Positions 1-6,522 of a stretch of DNA of 9,683 nt are shown here, piece by piece (within the stretch, counting starts at the first letter, position 1; each line of letters opens with the position of its first letter). The DNA comes from CAZIVE01 sp964542435 (GTDB lineage Bacteria; Bacteroidota; Bacteroidia; Bacteroidales; Tannerellaceae): contig CAZIVE010000095.1 in assembly GCA_964542435.1 (NCBI GenBank), positions 1 through 9,683 on the forward strand, in the 5' to 3' direction. The notes below the pieces were generated by a model. That model did no database searches, was not told where the DNA came from, and saw only the letters and a program-made list of their open reading frames with translations. The translations under genes and the position numbers were made by a program.

Positions 1-956
1 TTTGTCGAATGAATCACATAGCCGGAAGCAGATGATAGATTGCCGCAATCAACACTGACGGGTGACTGCACGTTACGATCAGCAAGGATGTTATTGCGAG
101 AAAAAGCCTTCCTCACCATGGCGTATTTCTGGCCGTGGCCGAGGAGACAAATCTGCTTGTCATATTCATTCGCCACATGAAACAGTCCGGTATCTTTGTC
201 GAAAAGGATTCCTTTGCGTGAGAAAAAAGTGCTCAAACTGCCATCAAGTGAAAGATCTTCGGGTGTGCCTATGGTTATACCGCTCTTCTTGTCCATCAGC
301 CACACCTTGTCGGCAATCTGCAGAGCCAGTTCCAGATCGTGCGTAGAGAGAAAGATGGTCTTGTTCGTCGTGCGCGACAGATGATGGAGCAGCTGCATGA
401 TCTCCACCTTGGTGGGGAAGTCAAGAAAAGCGGTAGGTTCATCGAGAAAGATGATCGGTGTCTCCTGCGCAAATGCCTTTGCGATCATCACCTTCTGACG
501 TTCTCCGTCGCTCAAGGTTTGTATCAGCCGCGATGAGAGACTCTCGATACGTATCAGACGGATAGCAGAATCCACAATCTGTCTGTCTGCGTTATCCAAT
601 GTTCCCCAAAATCCCGTATAGGGACTGCGCCCCATGCCGATAAGCTCCTCTACAGTCATGTTACGCAGACTGAATTTGTCTGTGAGTACCACGCTGAGAG
701 TCTTAGCCAGTTCTTTATGAGTATAGGTTTCAAGCCGCTTTCCCATGATCTCTATGCGCCCTGACAGCGGCGGGAGGAAGGCGGACAATGTCCGCAACAA
801 TGTTGATTTACCAACACCGTTTGCCCCCAGAAGACAGGTCAGTTCGCCACTCATGATGTCGGAACATATTCCATCAGCAACAACTTTCACACTCTTCTTG
901 CTTGGATAACCTATAGACAAGTCGGTGATATGGATAGTAACGTCACGCTCTCTCAT
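1..956 (-). CDS. btuD: Corrinoid-type ABC importer ATPase (BtuD/FecE family), 3' end outside window
   Basis: This is the cytoplasmic ATPase that would power the adjacent FecCD-type permease. The frame is open from ATG at 956 to the window edge (318 codons, no stop), so the C-terminus is missing. Visible motifs are Walker A GANGVGKST (residues 44-52), signature LSDGERQK (148-155), Walker B IIFLDEP (168-174), D-loop LD (178-179) and switch His in STHD (206). The segment that normally carries the Q-loop glutamine reads VVLTDKF (89-95) with no Gln. About 70 residues follow the nucleotide-binding domain, whereas BtuD/FecE proteins usually end near 250-260 residues; I recall C-terminal extensions in Bacteroidetes homologues. 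The start overlaps the permease stop as ATGA (956-953), which suggests translational coupling and fixes the start. The transporter class is certain. Corrinoid as substrate is inferred from the upstream riboswitch; haem or siderophore ATPases look alike. Confidence 0.93.
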   Translation of the reverse strand, partial: MRERDVTIHITDLSIGYPSKKSVKVVADGICSDIMSGELTCLLGANGVGKSTLLRTLSAFLPPLSGRIEIMGKRLETYTHKELAKTLSVVLTDKFSLRNMTVEELIGMGRSPYTGFWGTLDNADRQIVDSAIRLIRIESLSSRLIQTLSDGERQKVMIAKAFAQETPIIFLDEPTAFLDFPTKVEIMQLLHHLSRTTNKTIFLSTHDLELALQIADKVWLMDKKSGITIGTPEDLSLDGSLSTFFSRKGILFDKDTGLFHVANEYDKQICLLGHGQKYAMVRKAFSRNNILADRNVQSPVSVDCGNLSSASGYVIHST

Positions 957-1990
957 TCGTTGATCTCGTTTTGGCGTTTATGAAACAAAACAGACACAAC
1001 AACAGGTGCTCCAACAAGTGCCGTTACAGAGTTGACTGGCAATGCGCCCTCAAAACCGGGCAGTCGTGCAATCAGATTGCAGAGCATGGCGAGCGATGCA
1101 CCGACCATCATGGAAGCAGGCATCAGTATTCTGTGGTCAGAGGTGCGAAAGAGTGAACGACAGAGATGTGGCACGGCAAGTCCAAGGAAGATGATCGGTC
1201 CGCAATAAGCTGTGACAATAGCCACGAGAATACCGGAGCAGCTGATGACAAGAAGACGCGCCCGTTTGATGTTCAGTCCGAGATTATGTGCATAGGCATC
1301 GCCGAGAAGCATTAGATTCAATGTTTTTATGAGCAAGAAGGATGGCGGTATCAACAGCAGCATAAGAATGATAAACAACAGCATCTGATCACCTGAGACG
1401 CGAGAAAAACTTCCTAATCCCCAAATCACATAAGCACGGATATCCTCTTCGACACTGAAATACTTGAGCACCCCGATGATGGCGTTGGCTACATAGCCGA
1501 TCATGACACCGATGATGAGCAACGTCACATTGCCATGAACCTTCTGCGACACATACACGATGAGCATCATCACCAACAGCGCACCCACAATAGCTCCAAC
1601 AGTCAAAGCCAGCTCACCGAAGATGCCAAGACGACTGAGAGCCACTCCGCCAATACTACCCGAGAATAGTATAACAAAGGCGACTCCCAAACTCGCACCG
1701 GAACTGATACCAAGTACAGACGGTCCCGCTAAAGGATTGCGGAATACCGTCTGCATCTGCAGGCCACTGATGGACAATCCAGCGCCTGCCACGAGTGCAG
1801 TCAATGTCTGCGGCACACGCGACTTCCATACAATATTGTTCCAAATCTCAGAATATCCGCCGGTATGCCAAAGGATATCCCACACCGAACGGAAGGGAAT
1901 CGCAACGGATCCGAGGAAGACATTGAGCAGGAACAACACGAATATAGAAACAAAGACGAGCACCATACTGGTGGCAACAGAGCGCTTCAT
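953..1990 (-). CDS. btuC: FecCD/BtuC-family inner-membrane permease
   Basis: This 345-residue polytopic inner-membrane protein should form the homodimeric channel of a type II ABC importer for corrinoids or similar metal chelates. The length fits the FecCD family (about 330-350 residues). Family landmarks are an N-terminal hydrophobic helix (about 8-29), NPLAGPSVLGISSGASLG (85-102), WGLGSF (190-195), the segment GPIIFLGLAVPHLCR (264-278) matching the BtuC region that contacts the ATPase, and the closing LPVNSVTALVGAPVVVSVL (317-335). Many hydrophobic stretches lie between them, consistent with about ten helices. The gene begins 7 bases after the binding-protein stop and its TGA overlaps the ATPase ATG, so the three ABC genes are one translational unit. 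Start chosen: ATG at 1990, directly before the first membrane helix. Substrate is inferred from context only. Confidence 0.95.
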   Translation of the reverse strand: MKRSVATSMVLVFVSIFVLFLLNVFLGSVAIPFRSVWDILWHTGGYSEIWNNIVWKSRVPQTLTALVAGAGLSISGLQMQTVFRNPLAGPSVLGISSGASLGVAFVILFSGSIGGVALSRLGIFGELALTVGAIVGALLVMMLIVYVSQKVHGNVTLLIIGVMIGYVANAIIGVLKYFSVEEDIRAYVIWGLGSFSRVSGDQMLLFIILMLLLIPPSFLLIKTLNLMLLGDAYAHNLGLNIKRARLLVISCSGILVAIVTAYCGPIIFLGLAVPHLCRSLFRTSDHRILMPASMMVGASLAMLCNLIARLPGFEGALPVNSVTALVGAPVVVSVLFHKRQNEINE

Positions 1991-1997
1991 TGTCTAT

Positions 1998-3149
1998 TTA
2001 CTTAAGTAAATCATAATATTTAGCCTGGTGATCGGACAGTAGTTCGGGATGGAAGATCTTGATAAGATCAGCGAGAACCTCATCTGGTTCCATCGGCATG
2101 CTCTCATAGAAAGGTCGTTCCGTCATATTACAATAGATGACCTGCTTCTTGCGAAAAGCTTTGAAGTCAGCATAGCGTGCATCTTCCTGCTTCAGTGCGT
2201 CGTAAGAAAATTTGCCATGATGACTATTTACGATGCGCCAGTAATCAGAGTTGGCAGCCTGATCATACACGGCTTCGAAATCCAGGTTGAAACCTCCGGC
2301 ATGCTCGTCATCTTTAAGGAAGTAATCCGCACCGGCATCCTTGAAAAGCTGTGCCAGGAAACTCTTTCCTCCGACAGCATACCAGTTGCCTCCGCGCATC
2401 TCGCCACTGAATACGACAGGACGAGTCTTGACATCAGCAGCTTTCGCCTTTAAGTCATTATACCGTTTCTCGATACCTGAAAACACTTCGTTTGCCTTAT
2501 CTTCTTTACCAAGCAAGAGGCCGACCACCTTGATCCATTCAGCTTGTCCCAAAGGTGACATCTCCTGATATCCCAAATGAGGAACGAGCGGTATGTTGAC
2601 CTCTTTCAAAGCATCAAAACCACCACGCTTGAAGGGCGATATCAGAATCAGATCCGGATTGATACCGGTGATCACTTCCGTATCGAAGTTTCCTTCAATA
2701 CCGATCTTCTGGGTCTTGCCTTCAGCCAGACGCTTTTTCATCTCCTGATTGAAAAGATGGTGCGTGCTGTTGATACCGACAACAGGACTGAGATCACCGA
2801 GCGCTATAAAACTGGATAACTGGAGTGAGGTCATACAGATCACCTTGCGGACAGGAGTCTCAATGATGGTGTAATCAGAAGGAATGCCCTTCTTGGACGT
2901 GCCGCGAGGAATGAGAGCAAAATGATAAGAATGCGCAGCGTCCTTCTGAGGATCATGGATATCCAAATAGCAGACTTTATCCTTATAGTTTACTTTGAAC
3001 CCTTCGGCATATTTGGCACTGATCTTAGCGACGGAGTAGTTTGTCTTGACAGAGCTTCCACTTCCATCAGAACCATTCGAACCTTTGTTCTGACAGGAAA
3101 ACAGGCAAAGCATAAGCAATGCACAAAGAAAATAATATGTATTTTTCAT
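1998..3149 (-). CDS. btuF: Lipoprotein substrate-binding protein (BtuF/FecB type, Peripla_BP_2)
   Basis: This 383-residue protein would deliver the corrinoid or metal-chelate ligand from the outer-membrane receptors to the permease. A signal peptide ends in a lipobox LFSC with the lipidated Cys at residue 19, followed by a Gly/Ser/Asn-rich linker to about residue 34. The binding-protein domain begins near residue 92. It carries the family's first-lobe pattern TPVRKVICMTSLQLSSFIALG (98-118) interrupted by no gap, then VVGINSTHHL (123-132) and NPDLILISPF (164-173), a connecting helix around 200-240, and a second lobe ending with PDEVLADLIKIFHPELL (355-371). Start chosen: ATG at 3149, because it puts the hydrophobic signal at the N-terminus; an upstream in-frame TTG at 3182 would add eleven residues that spoil it. 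Neighbours are a CbiK-like lipoprotein 147 bases upstream and the permease 7 bases downstream. The ligand cannot be read from the sequence alone. Confidence 0.92.
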   Translation of the reverse strand: MKNTYYFLCALLMLCLFSCQNKGSNGSDGSGSSVKTNYSVAKISAKYAEGFKVNYKDKVCYLDIHDPQKDAAHSYHFALIPRGTSKKGIPSDYTIIETPVRKVICMTSLQLSSFIALGDLSPVVGINSTHHLFNQEMKKRLAEGKTQKIGIEGNFDTEVITGINPDLILISPFKRGGFDALKEVNIPLVPHLGYQEMSPLGQAEWIKVVGLLLGKEDKANEVFSGIEKRYNDLKAKAADVKTRPVVFSGEMRGGNWYAVGGKSFLAQLFKDAGADYFLKDDEHAGGFNLDFEAVYDQAANSDYWRIVNSHHGKFSYDALKQEDARYADFKAFRKKQVIYCNMTERPFYESMPMEPDEVLADLIKIFHPELLSDHQAKYYDLLK

Positions 3150-3203
3150 AAACGATATACGGAAATTAATAAGATAATGCAACGATACGAAACCATGTAA
3201 AAC

Positions 3204-3217
3204 TGCTCATGAGAGCA
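3204..3217 (-). other. Small 5-bp hairpin followed by a short T run
   Basis: On the operon strand TGCTC-TCAT-GAGCA forms a 5-bp stem with a four-base loop, followed by GTTTT. It lies 16 bases downstream of the 15-bp hairpin in the same spacer and 55 bases before the binding-protein ATG. It could add to partial termination at this point, but the stem is short and only partly GC, so it may be chance. Confidence 0.25.
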
Positions 3218-3233
3218 AGCAAGCGAGTGCAAG

Positions 3234-3268
3234 TAATCCGACACACGGAAAAACCGTGCATCGGATTA
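3234..3268 (-). other. 15-bp stem-loop in the spacer between the CbiK-like and binding-protein genes
   Basis: In the operon-sense RNA the arms are UAAUCCGA-UG-CACGG and CCGUG-UG-UCGGAUUA around a UUUUU loop. The two central positions pair as U-G and G-U wobbles, giving a continuous 15-bp helix. In the opposite-strand RNA the same positions are C/A mismatches, so the structure is best formed in the operon transcript. No U-tract follows (the next bases are CTTGCACTCG), so it is not a classic intrinsic terminator. It may be a partial terminator, an mRNA stabiliser or a processing site separating the outer-membrane half of the operon from the ABC half. The structure is seen; the role is inferred. 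Confidence 0.6.
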
Positions 3269-3296
3269 ACTAAACAAAAAACATAAATGCAAAAAA

Positions 3297-4358
3297 TCAG
3301 TCTGCCTCTGGATACATGGGTGCCTCAGCCAATGCATTTTTCATGTGGCTGATCCAGATGTCAACAACATCCGTATAGTCTCCCAAACCTTTTAATATGC
3401 AATTGTTGAGCGGGCAAGTGTAGCCAGCTTTCGTCATCTCTGAACGCCAGCTACCATCCTTGGCAGTCTCGCCAACACCGCCCTTCATATCATTGTTTGC
3501 ATGATCTCCCGCGATTGACATGAGAGGATGCAACTCCACTGCACCGGTTTTAAACCCGGCTGTATGCATTCTCCCGATCACATTGTCAACATAATTATCT
3601 TTCATATCGACTGTACCGACATAATAGTTCTTGTTAATCTTCTGCAATGCAGCCTCCAACTGAGAGTAGCGGATGTTTCCGTTGCCATAATTATAACTTT
3701 CGGGATTTCCGTGGCCCATGAAAGCCATAACGCCCTTAGCTGCAACTGATGAAAAGTGTTTGTTCAGTACGGTAGCCAGAGTATTTACGTCTGCCTCATC
3801 TGCCATGAGTGGACCACCTACATAAACCTTGACCGAAGAGCGATAAGCCTCAGGCAGATCAGTGTCATTGTGGAAGTCCTTGACATAGGTGTCGCGCATA
3901 CGGAGGAACTCTTCACCTGGGATGCAGTGCAGTGACTGAACGCAAACAGTAGAGTATTGAGCCATACCAATAGCCTTCAGCCAATAGGAAGGAGCATAAT
4001 AATTGACCGGATCCGTATTCTCTCCGGCTGCACAACGTGAGATGCAGATAGAAGAGGTGAATGCCAGATAGACGTCAGCATCAGGGAAAGCCTTGGCGAA
4101 TTGTTCCTGCACGCCTTTATAAGTATCGTGAGGCGCCTGCCAAGTACTTCCAAACGTCACCAGCAACATAGCTGTAGTGTGTTTAGAGGAGGCTTTCGTT
4201 TCGTTAACGACACTCTGTACAGCTGAAAGAGCCTTGTCGTAATTGGACTCTTTAGCGTTGTTGTCGTCATCATCATTCGAACATGCAGTGAATGAGAATG
4301 ACAACATAGCTGTCAGTGCAGCCATGATGAACAAGTTAATCTTTTTCATCTTCGTCAT
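3297..4358 (-). CDS. cbiK: CbiK-family chelatase-like lipoprotein (IhtB-like), probably surface-exposed
   Basis: The fold matches sirohydrochlorin cobaltochelatase CbiK. Family patterns are TTAMLLVTFGSTW (61-73), FPDADVYLAFTS (91-102), VQSLHCIPGEEF (140-151), AFMGHG (212-217), VELHPLMSIAGDHANNDM (274-291) and GLGDYTDVVDIWISHMKNAL (324-343). His216 and His286 correspond to the two metal/catalytic histidines; the usual active-site Glu in GTVE appears as Asp251 (GTVDM). Unlike cytoplasmic CbiK (about 260 residues), this 353-residue protein has a signal peptide with lipobox FTAC (Cys26) followed by SNDDDDNN, the acidic kind of lipoprotein export signal seen in Bacteroidetes, so it probably sits on the outer membrane, facing outward. 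P. gingivalis IhtB is a haem-binding outer-membrane lipoprotein of this family. ATG 4358 lies inside the preceding receptor gene (23-base overlap); ATG 4349 is an equally possible start. Role in corrinoid or tetrapyrrole capture is inferred; cobalt insertion for biosynthesis is unlikely outside the cytoplasm. Confidence 0.9.
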   Translation of the reverse strand: MTKMKKINLFIMAALTAMLSFSFTACSNDDDDNNAKESNYDKALSAVQSVVNETKASSKHTTAMLLVTFGSTWQAPHDTYKGVQEQFAKAFPDADVYLAFTSSICISRCAAGENTDPVNYYAPSYWLKAIGMAQYSTVCVQSLHCIPGEEFLRMRDTYVKDFHNDTDLPEAYRSSVKVYVGGPLMADEADVNTLATVLNKHFSSVAAKGVMAFMGHGNPESYNYGNGNIRYSQLEAALQKINKNYYVGTVDMKDNYVDNVIGRMHTAGFKTGAVELHPLMSIAGDHANNDMKGGVGETAKDGSWRSEMTKAGYTCPLNNCILKGLGDYTDVVDIWISHMKNALAEAPMYPEAD

Positions 4359-6516
4359 TAGTTTTAAATGTTCTGTTATTATTGGATGCTTTACCTTGTT
4401 TGAATCGAATCATAAAAGAAACATAGAACGTTCGCCCCGGAGTTGTCGTTCCATAATTGAGACCATGAGGTGTCGTTTCGCAATAGTTAAATATATTATC
4501 GATGCCGGCATTCAGCTCATAGTCCATCCGACTATTGCCGGTAATGTGATGAGTTGTATTGAAACGCCACGTTTGATAGGCTTTGCCATTCCCATTAATC
4601 TGAAAATAGCGTTTGCTCTGTGCTCGGCCATAGAGAGAAATGTCCATGACATAACGCTTGCTGAACGGGTGTTTCCAGCTGCCGTAAACCGTACCGCGAT
4701 GATGTGACATACCGTCTATCTTTATCAGCTTCAGATACTGGTTACCGTAACGATCGTCTTCAAGCACATGCGAGCGGGTGTCGAGATAGCTGTAACTACC
4801 GCCGAACCTCAGAACAGGTGATAGGATGTATCGGAATTCAAAATCCGAACCAAAAGTCTTTGCATCTTCCATATTCTGATACATACGCACCTTTACAGGA
4901 TCGTAACTCACTATCTTCTCCTGACTGAAACTGTTCAGTTTGTTATAGTCCGTGCTGGGAATAGTTGTCAGAGCAATCATGTTATCGACTGAGTTATAAT
5001 AGCCAGATGCGCTGACAGAGAACTTATTGTTGTTGTATTCAGCTCCGAAAGAGTAATAGTTGGAATATTGTGGCTTTAGATCCTTATTGCCAAGATAAAG
5101 ATATACGCCACTCATATCACGCACGTAACAGTAATGAAGTTCCTTCAATGTAGGCGTCTTGAATCCGCTGGAATAGGTGGCACGAAGATTGACATTCCCG
5201 ACTTTGTACAAGGTCGAGACCTTTGGGGTGAAACGGAAACCGAATGACTCATTATCTACAAAACGCATACCTGCTGTGAAATTGAGTCGTTCGAGTGGAT
5301 TCCATTCATCCTGGACATATACGGCACCCGTCTGATCAGTTACATGAGACTGCGTAGCGAGACGTGAGGGAGCTTTAAGCCATTCATAATCCCATTCAGA
5401 ACCGACACTCAGCGTGTTCTCGAAAGGCAGATGAAACACACCTTTCAGATTGGACAGGACTCGACGCTGGTCACTTTGAAGCGCATTGTCTCCAGGATAA
5501 TAGGGATAAGGCATAGATTGTCCGGGAATATCCTCGAAGGTCAAAGAAGTATAATCATAGGAATACTGATGCATGTTGTAACCGATGTCAAACGTGATAT
5601 AGTTGTAATGCTTCAGGTTCAGTTTGGCGCCTGTCGTTGCACTTGCATTCTTATAGGCAAGGTCGTAGAGTTTCACATCGACACTGGCATATTTGCCACT
5701 CGGACGATAAATGCGTTTTCGGTAGAAGCTGCCATCAGCATAGAGTTCCAAAGTGTTCGTAGGTTTATAGGTGAGCTGTTCGCCGACCATCCAGTCCGTG
5801 TTCCGGCTGACGGTACGATTGGCTGAGTCGTAGATGTGGAATTCTGTCTGATCAGGATCTTCCTCTTTGGTATTCTGCCATCCATCGGAATGTTTCAACT
5901 GGAAATGAGTAGCCGAATTCCATTTGCCGTGACGATAATTAATCAGATCATGCTGCTGTAGTTCTCCATTAGAACCGCCACGTGTAGTATTCTCCACTAA
6001 CAAACCCTGATCGGTATGTTTTTTCATGATGATATTGATGACACCGGCAATAGCATCACTACCATACAAAGCAGAAGATGCACCTTTCACGACCTCTATG
6101 TGATCAATGTTATTGGGATCGATCATTCCTAAAGCATTCTGACCACCTACATCACCATGCATTTTCTTTCCATCAACAAGGATGAGCACATAGCTGTTGC
6201 CAAGCCCGTTGAGCTGAAGATTACTACCCATATCCGTCTCATTAAAGTCGAAGGAGGCGCTCAACCCCGAGAGAATATCCTGGAGACTCTTTCCCGTATA
6301 GGTATCGAGCGTTTTGCGTGAGATAATCTCCGTCTGTACAGGCGCGCTCTTAAGATTGTGTTCTGTTCCTGTTCCGGTCACTACAACCTCATCCAGTGAC
6401 ACAGCCAACTCCTTCTCGTTCGTTTCCTTCTTCACTTCGGTCTGTGCGAATAACGCCGACGACGCTAAAAGTAAAATAGCAGAAATCAGATATTTTGATT
6501 TGTTGTTCTTATTCAT
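4336..6516 (-). CDS. btuB: TonB-dependent outer-membrane receptor, BtuB-like (second of tandem pair)
   Basis: This 726-residue outer-membrane protein should import corrinoids using TonB energy. A signal peptide ends near LFA (22-24). A TonB-box-like stretch DEVVVTGTG is at 42-50, the plug runs about 51-165 with LILVDGKKMHG (111-121) and IEVVKGASSALYGSDAIAGVI (140-160, a plug hallmark), and the rest is a barrel ending PGRTFYVSFMIRF at residue 705. There is no CarboxypepD_reg domain, unlike its upstream paralogue. After the expected terminal Phe705 there are 21 polar, charged residues (KQGKAS...DEDEKD), unusual for a barrel that normally ends in an aromatic residue; this tail is encoded where the gene runs into the CbiK-like gene. 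The start lies 6 bases after the previous stop, so the two receptors are co-transcribed. Cobalamin as ligand follows from the riboswitch; haem is the main alternative. Confidence 0.93.
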   Translation of the reverse strand: MNKNNKSKYLISAILLLASSALFAQTEVKKETNEKELAVSLDEVVVTGTGTEHNLKSAPVQTEIISRKTLDTYTGKSLQDILSGLSASFDFNETDMGSNLQLNGLGNSYVLILVDGKKMHGDVGGQNALGMIDPNNIDHIEVVKGASSALYGSDAIAGVINIIMKKHTDQGLLVENTTRGGSNGELQQHDLINYRHGKWNSATHFQLKHSDGWQNTKEEDPDQTEFHIYDSANRTVSRNTDWMVGEQLTYKPTNTLELYADGSFYRKRIYRPSGKYASVDVKLYDLAYKNASATTGAKLNLKHYNYITFDIGYNMHQYSYDYTSLTFEDIPGQSMPYPYYPGDNALQSDQRRVLSNLKGVFHLPFENTLSVGSEWDYEWLKAPSRLATQSHVTDQTGAVYVQDEWNPLERLNFTAGMRFVDNESFGFRFTPKVSTLYKVGNVNLRATYSSGFKTPTLKELHYCYVRDMSGVYLYLGNKDLKPQYSNYYSFGAEYNNNKFSVSASGYYNSVDNMIALTTIPSTDYNKLNSFSQEKIVSYDPVKVRMYQNMEDAKTFGSDFEFRYILSPVLRFGGSYSYLDTRSHVLEDDRYGNQYLKLIKIDGMSHHRGTVYGSWKHPFSKRYVMDISLYGRAQSKRYFQINGNGKAYQTWRFNTTHHITGNSRMDYELNAGIDNIFNYCETTPHGLNYGTTTPGRTFYVSFMIRFKQGKASNNNRTFKTNDEDEKD

Positions 6517-6522
6517 ATTTTT

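Noticed and set aside
62..536. Three short plus-strand frames at the window start
   Set aside because: They are antisense to the ATPase, whose complete motif set in the minus frame explains the region.
3150..3182. Upstream TTG start extending the binding protein by 11 residues
   Set aside because: It would put MHYLINFRISF before the lipoprotein signal. The ATG at 3149 gives a normal signal peptide and lipobox.
3181..3200. Possible -7 box TATCGTTG upstream of the binding-protein gene
   Set aside because: One mismatch to TAnnTTTG and no -33 element at the right distance; too weak to call an internal promoter.
3204..3268. Intrinsic terminator ending the transcript after the CbiK-like gene
   Set aside because: The strong hairpin lacks a following U-tract and the small one has only a 5-bp stem, so full termination is not supported, although partial attenuation remains possible.
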